A DNA stretch of 64,000 bases from Ignavibacteria bacterium (GTDB taxonomy: Bacteria > Bacteroidota > Ignavibacteria > Tepidaquicellales > OLB5). Location: positions 1,313,970-1,377,969 of the forward strand of contig JAFLBX010000001.1 in NCBI GenBank assembly GCA_017303675.1, written 5' to 3'. Position numbers and translations under genes: made by a program. Shown piece after piece: positions 1-8,912 of the stretch. Under the pieces are notes generated by a model. It was not told where the DNA came from. It searched no databases and worked only from the letters and a program-made list of their open reading frames with translations. Position 1 is the stretch's first letter. The number at the start of each line of letters is the position of its first letter.

Positions 1-43
1 ATCAGTTAGATTACCTTTTTTGTTTATACTATTATAGCTAAAA

Positions 44-1399
44 TTGCCTTATAAAACACATAATTTGGATCTCTTCGGAAACGAAAATACAAAAAACCAA
101 AATGTTAAACCACAGGTGAAATTCCAGCCTTTGGCGGAGCGTATGCGGCCCAAAACTCTTGATGATTTTGCAGGGCAGAAGCATCTTATTGGCGACGGCA
201 AGCCCATACGGAAAATGATAGAGAACAATAATGTGTTCTCTATGATCTTCTGGGGGCCGCCGGGTGTAGGGAAAACCACGCTTGCGCTTATTATTGCAAA
301 CAGCGTGAATGCAGAGTTCATTCAGCTCTCAGCAGTATCATCGGGGGTTAAGGATGTACGAACAGCAATAGAAAAAGCTGAATTGAACCGGAAACATCTA
401 TCACGTAAAACCATATTATTCATAGATGAAATTCACCGTTTCAATAAGGCGCAGCAGGATTCACTGCTGCATTCGGTTGAAAGCGGTGTTATAACACTGA
501 TCGGTGCAACCACAGAAAATCCTTCATTCGAAGTGATTTCACCGCTGCTTTCAAGATGCAGGGTATATATACTTGAAGACCTTTCAGAAGATGAGCTTAT
601 GCTTCTTGCTGAAAATGCGCTTACAAAAGATGAAGAGCTTAAACAGCTGAAAATAGATATACAGGATAAAAAACTGCTGCTGCAGTTTTCAGGCGGTGAT
701 GCAAGGAGGCTTCTTAACGGGCTTGACCTTGCGGTAAGATCAACCGCACCGGACTCCAGCGGAATAATAAACATTACAAATGATGTTCTGAAGGAAGCAT
801 ACCAGAAAAATTACATAAGGTATGATAAGGACGCTGAGGAGCATTACAATATTATATCGGCATTCATAAAAAGCATACGTGGCAGTGACCCCGATGCGGC
901 GGTTTACTGGCTGGCAAGAATGTTAAAAGGCGGCGAAGATCCAAAATTCATAGCTCGCAGGATGGTTGTACTTGCATCGGAGGATATTGGCAATGCTGAT
1001 CCGTACGGGCTTATAATGGCAACATCAGCATTTACAGCAATCGATTACATCGGTATGCCTGAAGCGCAGCTTGTGCTGGCACAGGCTGCAACTTACTTAG
1101 CCAGCGCGCCAAAGAGCAATGCTTCTTACCTGGCAATTAGTAAGGCAAAGGAAGATGTTGATTTAACCGGGGAGCTTGGTGTGCCGTTACATCTTCGTAA
1201 TGCTCCCACAAAGCTGATGAAGAACCTGGACTACGGGAAGGAGTATAAATATTCCCATGATTACGAGGGACATTTTACAGAGCAGCAATACCTGCCTGAA
1301 GAATTAAAGGATAAAGTTTATTATAAACCTGCCGGCATTGGTGAAGAAGCAAGGATCCTTGAAAGACTTATAAACTGGTGGAAAAATAAAAAGAGGTGA
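44..1399 (+). CDS. rarA: RarA/MgsA-type AAA+ ATPase (replication-associated recombination)
   Basis: Clamp-loader-like AAA+ ATPase of the RarA (MgsA/WRNIP1) family, which acts at stalled replication forks. Visible motifs are Walker A GPPGVGKTT (residues 71-79), Walker B ILFIDEIHRF (124-133), sensor 1 IGATTENP (153-160) and the arginine-finger segment LLSRCRV (168-174). The C-terminal half carries the family motif DPDAAVYWLARML followed by the tetramerisation region. The length of 451 aa is normal. The only in-frame start after the upstream stop at 35-37 is TTG at 44. A second TTG at 65 would give MDLFG, a common N-terminus in the family and a real alternative. No Shine-Dalgarno is obvious. It is followed after 10 bp by a ROK kinase. 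Confidence 0.93.
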   Translation: MPYKTHNLDLFGNENTKNQNVKPQVKFQPLAERMRPKTLDDFAGQKHLIGDGKPIRKMIENNNVFSMIFWGPPGVGKTTLALIIANSVNAEFIQLSAVSSGVKDVRTAIEKAELNRKHLSRKTILFIDEIHRFNKAQQDSLLHSVESGVITLIGATTENPSFEVISPLLSRCRVYILEDLSEDELMLLAENALTKDEELKQLKIDIQDKKLLLQFSGGDARRLLNGLDLAVRSTAPDSSGIINITNDVLKEAYQKNYIRYDKDAEEHYNIISAFIKSIRGSDPDAAVYWLARMLKGGEDPKFIARRMVVLASEDIGNADPYGLIMATSAFTAIDYIGMPEAQLVLAQAATYLASAPKSNASYLAISKAKEDVDLTGELGVPLHLRNAPTKLMKNLDYGKEYKYSHDYEGHFTEQQYLPEELKDKVYYKPAGIGEEARILERLINWWKNKKR

Positions 1400-1409
1400 C
1401 ATTTATTAA

Positions 1410-2342
1410 ATGATAACACTTGAAACAAAAAGGAAAAAAACAGAATATGCCATTGGTATAGATCTTGGCGGTACTTATATAAAATCAGCTATAGTTGATT
1501 CAGCAGGAAAGATAATTAAGCATTATAAAACAGAAACATATTCTGAAATATCCCCGAAGAAGGTTTTAAGCCAGATAGAAAAATGTATCGACTTCCTTAA
1601 AAAGGATTTTAAGAAAGAAATTGTCGGAATCGGTATCGGAGCACCCGGAATTGTGACTAACGGAGTGATGAAGTATCCCCCAAACTTTAAAGGATGGAAG
1701 GAAGTCAATTTAGCGAAACATTTCGAGAAGAAATATAAGACTGAAGCGATAGCCGATAATGACGCTAATTGCGCGGGACTTGCCGAGCTGAAATTCGGGC
1801 ATGGGGCAAAATATAAAAATTTCATCTTCTTAACGCTTGGCACGGGAATCGGCGGAGCTATGATAATTGACGGCAGGATTTACCGTGGAGAGCAGAACGG
1901 CGCGGGTGAATTTGGTATGATGACGATAAATTATAACGGTCCTGAGTGTCTAGGCGGGAACCGCGGTTCAGTAGAAGCGCATTTGGGCAGAAATTATTTC
2001 CTTGAGCAGAACAAAAAAGAGATTATAAAGCTTGGCAAAAATGTTGATTTCGCTGATATCAGCCGTATGGCTTTAAAGGGTAACAAGACAGCAAAAAAAC
2101 TGTTAAATTTGTACGGATTTTACCTTGGGGTAGCTGTAACAAATTATTTCAATTTGATGGATATCCGCACTGCAATTTTGGGCGGGGGAATTTCGAATGC
2201 ATATAAAAGCTTTATAGGTGAGGTAAATAAAACCATTAAACAAAGAAGTATAAAAACAATAAGGAATAAATTCAGAGTTTTGCGCTCAACAATAAATAAT
2301 AATGCCGGCGTACTTGGAGCGGCGGCTTTGATATTTGAATAA
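1410..2342 (+). CDS. ROK-family sugar kinase (glucokinase-like)
   Basis: Actin-fold sugar kinase of the ROK family. Phosphate 1 loop DLGGT (18-22), GIGAPG (75-80), the catalytic base in DNDAN (116-120) and phosphate 2 loop TLGTGIGG (142-149) are all present, so ATP-dependent phosphorylation of a hexose is likely; the substrate cannot be read from sequence. The normal ROK zinc motif (GExGH then CxCGxxGCxE) is degenerate: His is replaced by Met (GEFGM) and only the first of three Cys remains (CLGGNRGSVE). The loop is probably held without zinc. The stop codon lies 13 bp before the next gene's preferred ATG, so the genes may be co-transcribed. Confidence 0.88.
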   Translation: MITLETKRKKTEYAIGIDLGGTYIKSAIVDSAGKIIKHYKTETYSEISPKKVLSQIEKCIDFLKKDFKKEIVGIGIGAPGIVTNGVMKYPPNFKGWKEVNLAKHFEKKYKTEAIADNDANCAGLAELKFGHGAKYKNFIFLTLGTGIGGAMIIDGRIYRGEQNGAGEFGMMTINYNGPECLGGNRGSVEAHLGRNYFLEQNKKEIIKLGKNVDFADISRMALKGNKTAKKLLNLYGFYLGVAVTNYFNLMDIRTAILGGGISNAYKSFIGEVNKTIKQRSIKTIRNKFRVLRSTINNNAGVLGAAALIFE

Positions 2343-2355
2343 ACAAAATATTATT

Positions 2356-3126
2356 ATGGGATTAAAAAACATACTGTATAAAGTCGAAGGCGGTATCGCC
2401 GAAATTGTGCTTAACCGCCCGGAGAAAATGAATTCACTTGATGAAGAGCTTATCCACGATCTGGGCGATATGCTTAAGGATTTTTCAGTTAACGAAGAAG
2501 TAAAAGTAGTTGTAATTACCGGCGCTGAAGGGAATTTCTGTTCAGGGCTTTACCTTGATTACCTGCAGAAGATATCAGAGTACGATATTCTTCAGAACAA
2601 GGATGATTCCCGTAAGTTCAAGAACATGCTGCTGAATGTTTATAACTGCTCTAAGCCTGTAATTGCAAGGGTACAGGGCTACTGCCTGGCGGGCGGCTGC
2701 GGAATTGCTTCTGCATGTGATATTATTATTGCCGATGAGACCGCGAAATTCGGCTACACCGAAGTTAAGATCGGGTTTATTCCCGCAATTGTGATGCTGT
2801 TTCTTCTTAAACGCGTACCGGAATCACACGCAAAAGACCTTTTGCTGACTGCAAGAATGATAAACGCTGATGATGCATACAGGATGGGTTTTATTAATCA
2901 TTATGTTCACTCCACAGAGCTTGACGCAAAAGTTAATGAAGTTTGCCAGATGCTGATGAAAAACTCCGGGACTTCGCTTAAGCTGACTAAAGAAATGTTC
3001 ACGAACATAAGCGGTATGGATTTTGAAAAAGCACTTGAATATGCATGTGACCTTAATGCTGTTACAAGGATGACACCCGATTGTAAGAACGGGGTAGCGA
3101 AATTTTTGAGTAAGAACAAACAGTAA
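2356..3126 (+). CDS. Enoyl-CoA hydratase/isomerase (crotonase) family, LiuC-like
   Basis: Crotonase-fold acyl-CoA enzyme of 256 aa. The first oxyanion segment GAEGNFCSGL (57-66) and the second, AGGCGIASACD (112-122), are clear. Of the two catalytic glutamates of rat enoyl-CoA hydratase, the first position is Gly116 and the second is kept as Glu136 in TEVKIGFIPA. A Gly at the first site and the SEVRLG-type segment are also seen in methylglutaconyl-CoA hydratases (LiuC) of leucine degradation. That assignment is an inference and a generic hydratase or isomerase remains possible. I prefer the ATG at 2356; an in-frame TTG at 2335 would overlap the kinase gene by 8 nt. A carboxyl-transferase that could belong to the same pathway lies 4 kb downstream. 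Confidence 0.85.
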   Translation: MGLKNILYKVEGGIAEIVLNRPEKMNSLDEELIHDLGDMLKDFSVNEEVKVVVITGAEGNFCSGLYLDYLQKISEYDILQNKDDSRKFKNMLLNVYNCSKPVIARVQGYCLAGGCGIASACDIIIADETAKFGYTEVKIGFIPAIVMLFLLKRVPESHAKDLLLTARMINADDAYRMGFINHYVHSTELDAKVNEVCQMLMKNSGTSLKLTKEMFTNISGMDFEKALEYACDLNAVTRMTPDCKNGVAKFLSKNKQ

Positions 3127-3179
3127 CCATGATTCACCTGATTACCATGATTACCTTGATTCACTTGATTACCTTGATC
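3126..3179. repeat. 9-bp tandem repeat, six degenerate copies
   Basis: Starting at the last base of the hydratase stop codon there are six consecutive 9-nt units of the form (A/C)(C)(C/A)(A/T/C)TGATT: accatgatt, cacctgatt, accatgatt, accttgatt, cacttgatt, accttgatc. They differ at two or three positions only and end before the DUF2461 gene. No function is visible. Confidence 0.85.
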
Positions 3180-3248
3180 AAATAGTTTGACAGAAGGCGG
3201 AATTATGAGAACACAATTTCAGAATCAAAAAAAGATATTATTTAACGT

Positions 3249-3914
3249 ATGTTACACAAAAGTACAATAGATTTTTTAAAGAAGCTTAAGAAAAATAATA
3301 ACCGCGACTGGTTCAACGCGAACAAGAAGTTATATGAAGACGCACGGTATGATTTTGAGGTGTTTGTATTTGAGCTGATACAGAAAATAGCGGAGTTTGA
3401 TGAGACGGTCTCCGGGCTGGAGCCTAAGGACTGTATGTTCAGGATATACAAAGATGTGAGATTTTCAAAGGATAAGACGCCATACAAGACAAACTTCGGT
3501 GCGGCAATAAATAAAGGCGGCAGGAAACTTTCGATCGCAGGGTATTATTTGCATATCAGTCCCGATGAATATTTTTTAGGCAGCGGTTTATATATGCCTT
3601 CCCCTGAAAAACTTTTAGCTGTAAGAAACAGTATTGCTGCAAAATCTGCAAAATTCAAAAGTATAGTTGAAAGCAAAGAGTTTAAGAAGAATTTCGGAAA
3701 ATTATGGGGCGGTGATACTCTTAAGACAGTGCCGAAAGGATTTGATAAAGAGCACCCGATGGCTGAATATCTGAAGCTAAAGAGTTTTATTTGTGATCAT
3801 GTAGTGAAGGAAGATAAAGCGCTTTCAAAAAACTATGGTGATTATATAGCGAAGATATTTAAGGCTGCCAAGCCATTCAATGATTTTTTAAATGATGCGA
3901 TTGGTGCGGGGTAG
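3249..3914 (+). CDS. DUF2461 (TIGR02453) family protein
   Basis: Matches the conserved pattern of the DUF2461 family: an N-terminal FLKKLKKNNNRDWFNANK segment, FRIYKDVRFSKDKTPYKTNF in the middle (residues about 64-83), then GYYLHISPDEYFLGSGLY. The length of 221 aa is usual. It has no signal peptide or membrane segment, so it is cytoplasmic. The biochemical function of the family is not established. The start is ATG at 3249. It stands alone, with tandem repeats upstream and a large imperfect hairpin downstream. Confidence 0.88.
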   Translation: MLHKSTIDFLKKLKKNNNRDWFNANKKLYEDARYDFEVFVFELIQKIAEFDETVSGLEPKDCMFRIYKDVRFSKDKTPYKTNFGAAINKGGRKLSIAGYYLHISPDEYFLGSGLYMPSPEKLLAVRNSIAAKSAKFKSIVESKEFKKNFGKLWGGDTLKTVPKGFDKEHPMAEYLKLKSFICDHVVKEDKALSKNYGDYIAKIFKAAKPFNDFLNDAIGAG

Positions 3915-3937
3915 CTTGTAAATGAAGATTTTACCTC

Positions 3938-3977
3938 GTTGTTGGTCTTGCCTGACTGCCTGCAGTTGCCCAACAAC
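3938..3977. repeat. Nested inverted repeat after DUF2461 gene
   Basis: GTTGTTGG (3938-3945) is complementary to CCAACAAC (3970-3977). Inside sits a second stem, ACTGC/GCAGT. There is no T-run, so it is more like a dispersed palindromic element than an intrinsic terminator. Confidence 0.55.
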
Positions 3978-4034
3978 AATAAATAGATACACAAACCGGA
4001 GTTTGGGTATCAGTTATTAATAATTAAAGGCTGT

Positions 4035-4062
4035 AAAAAAAAGACGTCCCGGCGGGACGTCT
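4035..4062 (-). terminator. Intrinsic terminator of the secreted-protein gene
   Basis: Read on the - strand this is a perfect 9-bp stem (AGACGTCCC/GGGACGTCT) with a 3-nt loop, followed by a run of eight T. It sits 37 bp after the stop of the - strand gene at 4099. Confidence 0.8.
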
Positions 4063-4098
4063 GTACAGTGATAAATATTAAAATTTCTGCTGCGCAAT

Positions 4099-4599
4099 CT
4101 ACATATCCACTTTAATAATTACCTGCTGAATGATTGTACCCTTATCATCGAAATCTTTGAGTGAAGTATAAGCTTTTCCGTTCAGGTTATTTTTTATGTA
4201 ACCAACTACAAGCACATCTGTAATTGTGCCTGATATCGTCATTTCCTTATCAGGTGAAGTGCTCATTAATAAACCGTCACCTTTTTGCGAAGCAAGAATG
4301 AATACACCAAAATACCCGGTTTTGTTGTCAGAAGTAAAAACTTCCTTAGATTTTAATGTGGTTTTATCTTCTTTCCTGTCGTATGTAATTGAGTCAGAAG
4401 TGGTTATCTTAACACTGATATTGGTGCCAATAAGTCCGTTAAGCTTTTTGTAAGCAAGGTTTTCTTTTTTAGCAGGCAGCTCATCTGAATCGTATATCTT
4501 ATACATTTCATCGCACAGCTTTTCCGGGTCAAAGCTTCCCGAAAATAATGTTCCTGTAAATAAAAAAGCGAAAATTATTATTAATATTGAGTATTTCAT
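4099..4599 (-). CDS. Secreted/periplasmic protein of unknown function
   Basis: 166-aa protein with a typical Sec signal peptide (residues 1-20, hydrophobic FAFLFTGTLFSGS) and then a hydrophilic mature part. I do not recognise a domain. The sequence has alternating beta-type stretches (ISVKITTSDSITYD, YFGVFILASQ, GTITDVLVVGYIKNN), which suggest a small beta-rich fold, possibly OB-like; this is only an impression. It is monocistronic, convergent with DUF2461 and divergent from the arginase gene, and has its own terminator. Confidence 0.75.
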   Translation of the reverse strand: MKYSILIIIFAFLFTGTLFSGSFDPEKLCDEMYKIYDSDELPAKKENLAYKKLNGLIGTNISVKITTSDSITYDRKEDKTTLKSKEVFTSDNKTGYFGVFILASQKGDGLLMSTSPDKEMTISGTITDVLVVGYIKNNLNGKAYTSLKDFDDKGTIIQQVIIKVDM

Positions 4600-4720
4600 A
4601 GATATGGTTTATTTATTGTTTAAATTTAAATTATTTGTTCAAAGTATAAAATATAAAAAATGAGTATAGGTTAGTTAATTGGGGGTAATAATCGCCCTCA
4701 AAACTAAGCGGGCAAATCTC

Positions 4721-4728
4721 TATATTTG
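4721..4728 (+). promoter_or_regulatory. Candidate -7 element (TATATTTG) of arginase promoter
   Basis: Exact match to the Bacteroidota -7 consensus TAnnTTTG, 18 bp before the arginase ATG. No good -33 TTTG is present at the usual 19-21 bp distance, so this is a half-supported promoter. Confidence 0.4.
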
Positions 4729-4746
4729 CAGACAAATTATTAAACT

Positions 4747-5700
4747 ATGGCTCTAGTAAATTCATCCAAAAGATTAAAGAAAAAGATCGGAATTGTCGGT
4801 TTTCCCATGGATTTAGGCGCCGATAGGCGCGGTGTTGATATGGGACCTTCGGCTCTCCGTTACGCCCACGTTCAGCAGAAACTTGAAAATATGGGATACA
4901 GCGTCAAGGATTTTGGTGATATTTTCATCGAAGGTTCAGAAACCCAGCGCATCAGAAATCCGAAGCTTAAGTTCCTTCCTGAAATTATCCGTTCATCAAA
5001 AATTCTCTCAAAAAAAGTGGAATCACTTTTGAACAGGAATTATTTCCCGCTGATATTAGGCGGTGACCATGCCTCGGCAATAGGCAGCATTGCTGGTATT
5101 GCGAGTTACTGCCGCAAGAACAAAAAAACTCTCGGGGTAATATGGATTGACGCACATGCAGATATGAACACACCCGAAACAACACCCTCAGGAAATATTC
5201 ACGGAATGCCGCTTGCAGTATCGCTTGGCATCGGTGAAAAAAGGCTGACGCGGCTCGGTGGATTTTCACCGAAAGTGCTTCCTGAAAACACGGCATTGAT
5301 AGGCATCAGGGATGTTGACCCGCTTGAAGCTATTACTGTTAAACAATACAGGGATAGAGGCATGCAGGTATACACTATGACTGATGTTGATAAGCAGGGT
5401 GTTACCAGAATTATTGCCAGGGTACTTAATGATTTTAAAAATGAGGTTGACCATATTCATATCAGCTTTGATCTGGACGGCGTTGACCCCGATTACGCGG
5501 GCGGAGTAGGAACTCCCGTAGAAGGCGGATTGACTTACCGCGAAGCATCGGTAATTATGGAAATGGTTGCAGACTGCGGCTGCATGAGCTCGCTGGAAAT
5601 GCTTGAGGTGAATCCTATACTTGATACAAAGAACGAAACATCAGAGCTTGCGGTTGATTTCATCGAATCAGCCTTGGGTAAATCAATTTTATATGAGTAA
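4747..5700 (+). CDS. rocF: Arginase (ureohydrolase family)
   Basis: Binuclear manganese hydrolase converting arginine to ornithine and urea. The metal ligands are visible: GGDH (His108), DAHAD (Asp135, His137, Asp139) and SFDLDGVDP (Asp242, Asp244). The segment PETTPSGNIHGMPL is the arginase substrate loop and argues for arginase over agmatinase, as does the C-terminal LEVNPILD. At 317 aa it has normal length. It stands as a single gene; no ornithine or urease genes are near. A palindromic terminator or repeat pair follows. Confidence 0.93.
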   Translation: MALVNSSKRLKKKIGIVGFPMDLGADRRGVDMGPSALRYAHVQQKLENMGYSVKDFGDIFIEGSETQRIRNPKLKFLPEIIRSSKILSKKVESLLNRNYFPLILGGDHASAIGSIAGIASYCRKNKKTLGVIWIDAHADMNTPETTPSGNIHGMPLAVSLGIGEKRLTRLGGFSPKVLPENTALIGIRDVDPLEAITVKQYRDRGMQVYTMTDVDKQGVTRIIARVLNDFKNEVDHIHISFDLDGVDPDYAGGVGTPVEGGLTYREASVIMEMVADCGCMSSLEMLEVNPILDTKNETSELAVDFIESALGKSILYE

Positions 5701-5706
5701 TTTTTT

Positions 5707-5727
5707 AAAACCGTTGAAACGGTTTTT
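5707..5727. repeat. Short palindrome (AAAACCGTT-GA-AACGGTTTT)
   Basis: A perfect 9-bp inverted repeat with a 2-nt loop, 6 bp after the arginase stop. It is flanked by T- and A-runs so it could terminate transcription in either direction. It resembles the short dispersed palindromes found elsewhere in the window. Confidence 0.6.
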
Positions 5728-5748
5728 AAAATAGTTGTTATTAGTTAA

Positions 5749-5775
5749 CCCACGACTAAAGTCGTGGGCTTTTAT
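5749..5775 (+). terminator. Hairpin with T-rich tail after arginase
   Basis: CCCACGAC (5749-5756) pairs with GTCGTGGG (5761-5768) around a TAAA loop and is followed by CTTTTATTTT. It is a reasonable terminator for arginase and also fits the dispersed-palindrome class. Confidence 0.65.
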
Positions 5776-5836
5776 TTTACTATTTTAAAGATCCATTTCC
5801 AAATAGTTAATTAAAGAATAACGCGATACATCAAAG

Positions 5837-6886
5837 ATGAAAAATAAGAAACCATTCCTTTTTGACCTTACATTAAATGAGCTGACTGGAATAATTACAG
5901 AGCTTGGCGAGCCCGTTTACAGGGCGAAGCAGGTGTATGAGCAGGTTTACAGCAAGGGTGTAAGCTCATTTGAAAAAATGAACGGGCTTCCAAAAACCTT
6001 ACGCGAAAAACTTACTGAAATAGTTGATACAACGCACTTAACCGTACAGATAGATAAGCTTTCAAGCGATAACCACACACGCAAGATACTTTTCGGGCTG
6101 CCCGACGGCGCACAGGTTGAAACCGTGCTGATGGGCTACAATATCCGAAGAACTGCGTGTATTTCAACCCAGGCAGGATGCGCGCTTGGCTGCACATTCT
6201 GCGCAACGGGACAGGGCGGCCTGCAGCGCAATATTTCATCAGGTGAAATTGTTGAGCAGGTTATGTTCTTTGAGCGCGAGCTTCGCAAAAAGAATGATAA
6301 GCTAACAAACCTGGTGTTTATGGGTATGGGTGAGCCGTTTGCAAACTACAACGAGGTGATGAATGCAGTAGATACGCTTACCGATCCCAATGGTTTTAAT
6401 TTCGGCGCGCGAAGGATTACTATCAGTACAGTCGGCCTTGTACCGTACATAGATAAATTTGCAATGGAGCAAAGCCAGGTAAACCTGGCGGTATCATTGC
6501 ATGCGGCTACTGATGAGCTGAGGGAAACTATGCTTCCTGTAAATAAACGATATCCTATAAAAGAGCTTATAAAATCCTGTAGAAATTATGTGAACAGCAC
6601 ACACCGCAGGATAAGCTTTGAATGGGCATTAATAGAAAATGTTAACGATACGAAGGAGCAGGCAGAAGCGCTGGCGGGATTGCTAAAGGGAATGTTATGC
6701 CATGTGAATTTTATTCCGCTGAATCCGACAAAAGGCTATGGCGGGCATGAATCCAAAAGGATGCGTATATCCAGATTTATGAAGATACTGGATGATGCGG
6801 GTATACCCAACACACTGAGGATAAGACGGGGCATTGATATAAATGCCGGCTGCGGCCAGTTACGGCAGGAAACTGCAGAAAAGTAG
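5837..6886 (+). CDS. rlmN: 23S rRNA (adenine2503-C2) methyltransferase, radical SAM
   Basis: RlmN methylates A2503 of 23S rRNA and A37 of some tRNAs. The radical SAM cluster motif CALGCTFC (Cys115, Cys119, Cys122) is present. MGMGEPFANY is the GGEP-like SAM-binding segment, and the C-terminal GCGQLRQE carries the second catalytic cysteine. The N-terminal HhH-like domain (residues 8-62) is normal and the 349-aa length is typical. The start ATG at 5837 gives the usual N-terminus. A three-copy 16-bp tandem repeat begins directly at the stop codon. Confidence 0.95.
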   Translation: MKNKKPFLFDLTLNELTGIITELGEPVYRAKQVYEQVYSKGVSSFEKMNGLPKTLREKLTEIVDTTHLTVQIDKLSSDNHTRKILFGLPDGAQVETVLMGYNIRRTACISTQAGCALGCTFCATGQGGLQRNISSGEIVEQVMFFERELRKKNDKLTNLVFMGMGEPFANYNEVMNAVDTLTDPNGFNFGARRITISTVGLVPYIDKFAMEQSQVNLAVSLHAATDELRETMLPVNKRYPIKELIKSCRNYVNSTHRRISFEWALIENVNDTKEQAEALAGLLKGMLCHVNFIPLNPTKGYGGHESKRMRISRFMKILDDAGIPNTLRIRRGIDINAGCGQLRQETAEK

Positions 6887-6934
6887 AATTATATCATATT
6901 TTAATTATATCATATTTTAATTATATCATATTGT
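6887..6934. repeat. 16-bp tandem repeat, three copies
   Basis: The unit AATTATATCATATTTT occurs twice exactly, then once with a single change (ending GT). It begins at the first base after the rlmN stop. The remaining 195 bp to the carboxylase gene are AT-rich with no gene that I can support. Confidence 0.9.
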
Positions 6935-7129
6935 AAAGATATCATTTAAACTGTTTAAACACTAAAACCCTAACATAAATCATATTTTCCACTGATATAT
7001 ATTATAGTAATTTCGGCTAAAAAAAGGTATTTTAGAGCATGAAAATTCAGGGTTTTAATCTTTTTATATTAAATATTCATATAAAACCCATATAGATAAT
7101 TTAAGGAAAATTTATAAGGACTAATTTTT

Positions 7130-8797
7130 ATGCCTACAGATAAACGAATTACTGATTTACTGAGACTTCACAATATGCGTGAAAAAGCCAAGCTTGGCGG
7201 CGGTGAAAAAAGAATTAAAGCACAGCATGCCAAAGGCAAATATCTTGCCAGGGAAAGGATCTTCATGCTATTGGATCCCGGCAGCTTTGAAGAATACGAT
7301 GCTTTCGTAACGCATCGTACCACTGATTTCGGCATGCAGGAACAGATCTTTCTGGGTGATGGTGTTATAACAGGCTCAGGTAAAATTGATGGCAGGCTGG
7401 TTTTTGTATTCAGCCAGGATTTCACTGTATTCGGCGGCTCGCTTAGCGGAGCGCATGCTGAGAAGATCTGCAAAATAATGGATATGGCAGAGAAGATGGG
7501 CGCGCCTGTGATAGGGCTCAATGATTCCGGCGGCGCGAGGATACAGGAAGGCGTAATTTCGCTCGGGGGATATGCTGATATATTTTTACGCAACGTGCTG
7601 ATGTCAGGTGTTATTCCGCAGATAAGCGCCATTATGGGACCCTGCGCCGGAGGCGCGGTGTATTCACCGGCAATTACAGATTTTATTTTTATGGTTAAGG
7701 GCAAAAGCCATATGTTCGTAACGGGTCCGAATGTTGTTAAGACCGTTACACATGAAGAAGTATCATTTGAAGATCTTGGCGGTGCCAAAACACACTCAAC
7801 AAAATCAGGGGTAACTCATTTTGCATGCGATGATGAAATGCAGTGCCTGCAGCACATAAGGAAGCTGGTGAGCTACATTCCGCAGAACTGGAAGGAAAAA
7901 ACACCTGAGAAAAAATGCATTGATGACCCTGAGAGAATTGAAATGGAGCTTAACCATGTGATACCCGAGGATAACACAAGGCCATATGATATGAAGAAGA
8001 TCATTAATCTTGTGGTTGACCAGGAAGAAAAGCCAAAGACAGAATTTGACGATGAAATTGATTTGAATAAAAAAGAGAAAAAAACAAAATCATCAAAATC
8101 TCTGCCGGAACTGGTGAAACCGGGAATGGTATCGAGCTTCTTTGAAACACAGGATCTTTTCGCGCCGAATATAATTACCGGCTTTGCAAGGCTTGACGGA
8201 ATTTCTGTCGGTGTAATTGCAAACCAGCCATCTAAAATGGCGGGTGTGCTGGATGTAGATGCATCTGTAAAGGGAGCAAGGTTCGTAAGGTTCTGCGATG
8301 CGTTCAACATCCCGCTGGTAGTATTTGAAGATGTACCGGGCTTTATGCCGGGAACGTTCCAGGAATGGCGCGGAATAATTAAACAGGGCGCGAAGCTGCT
8401 GTACGCTTTCGCGGAAGCAACAGTGCCCAAGTTGACTGTAATTACCCGCAAAGCCTACGGCGGAGCGTATGATGTGATGAACAGCAAGCACATACGCGCT
8501 GACTATAATGTTGCATGGCCGGGAGCTGAAATTGCCGTGATGGGTTCAGCTGGTGCTGCCGAGATTATTTTTAAGAAGGAAATTGACTCAGCAAAAGACC
8601 CGAAGAAGGCATTTGATGAGAAGGTTGAAGAATATAAAGAGAAATTCGCAAATCCTTATGAAGCAGCGAAGTTCGGCTATATTGATGATGTAATTGAGCC
8701 ATCAGAAACACGCATTAAGCTGATAAAGGCGTTGAGGATGCTTCAAACTAAGGAGCAATCAAATCCGAAGAAGCGCCACGGAAATATTCCGTTATAA
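7130..8797 (+). CDS. Acyl-CoA carboxylase carboxyltransferase (beta) subunit, PccB-like
   Basis: Biotin-dependent carboxyl transfer to an acyl-CoA, most like propionyl-CoA carboxylase beta. The two crotonase-type halves are complete: N-domain with oxyanion segment [11 protein letters not shown] (131-141) and [12 protein letters not shown] (169-180), C-domain with GFARLDG, ANQP, VPGFMPG and [14 protein letters not shown]. It is 555 aa against about 515-520 for the family. The surplus is a charged, Lys/Glu/Ser-rich insertion at about 298-334, exactly in the linker between the two halves. The biotin carboxylase/carrier subunit is not in the window, so substrate choice (propionyl, methylcrotonyl, acetyl) is unresolved. 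The start ATG at 7130 has AAGGA upstream. Confidence 0.9.
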   Translation: MPTDKRITDLLRLHNMREKAKLGGGEKRIKAQHAKGKYLARERIFMLLDPGSFEEYDAFVTHRTTDFGMQEQIFLGDGVITGSGKIDGRLVFVFSQDFTVFGGSLSGAHAEKICKIMDMAEKMGAPVIGLNDSGGARIQEGVISLGGYADIFLRNVLMSGVIPQISAIMGPCAGGAVYSPAITDFIFMVKGKSHMFVTGPNVVKTVTHEEVSFEDLGGAKTHSTKSGVTHFACDDEMQCLQHIRKLVSYIPQNWKEKTPEKKCIDDPERIEMELNHVIPEDNTRPYDMKKIINLVVDQEEKPKTEFDDEIDLNKKEKKTKSSKSLPELVKPGMVSSFFETQDLFAPNIITGFARLDGISVGVIANQPSKMAGVLDVDASVKGARFVRFCDAFNIPLVVFEDVPGFMPGTFQEWRGIIKQGAKLLYAFAEATVPKLTVITRKAYGGAYDVMNSKHIRADYNVAWPGAEIAVMGSAGAAEIIFKKEIDSAKDPKKAFDEKVEEYKEKFANPYEAAKFGYIDDVIEPSETRIKLIKALRMLQTKEQSNPKKRHGNIPL

Positions 8798-8814
8798 TTA
8801 AATAGAAAATTAAT

Positions 8815-8857
8815 AAATCCCCCAATAATAGCAATATTTTGGGGGATTTAACTTTTT
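8815..8857 (+). terminator. Strong intrinsic terminator after carboxyltransferase
   Basis: AAATCCCCCAA (8815-8825) pairs with TTGGGGGATTT (8839-8849), an 11-bp perfect stem followed by AACTTTTT. Confidence 0.85.
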
Positions 8858-8912
8858 GAATATTAATACCTTAAAAGATACATTATATTTATCCAAATTC
8901 CCTGGAGGAAAT

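Noticed and set aside
3206-3289. Short ORF (27 codons) with AGAAGGCGG before its ATG, overlapping the DUF2461 start
   Set aside because: The ribosome site is good but the frame runs out of phase into the conserved DUF2461 gene and the peptide has no recognisable feature.
7168-8451. Long - strand open frames (206 and 192 codons) opposite the carboxyltransferase
   Set aside because: Antisense of a complete, highly conserved gene. No ribosome site or domain.
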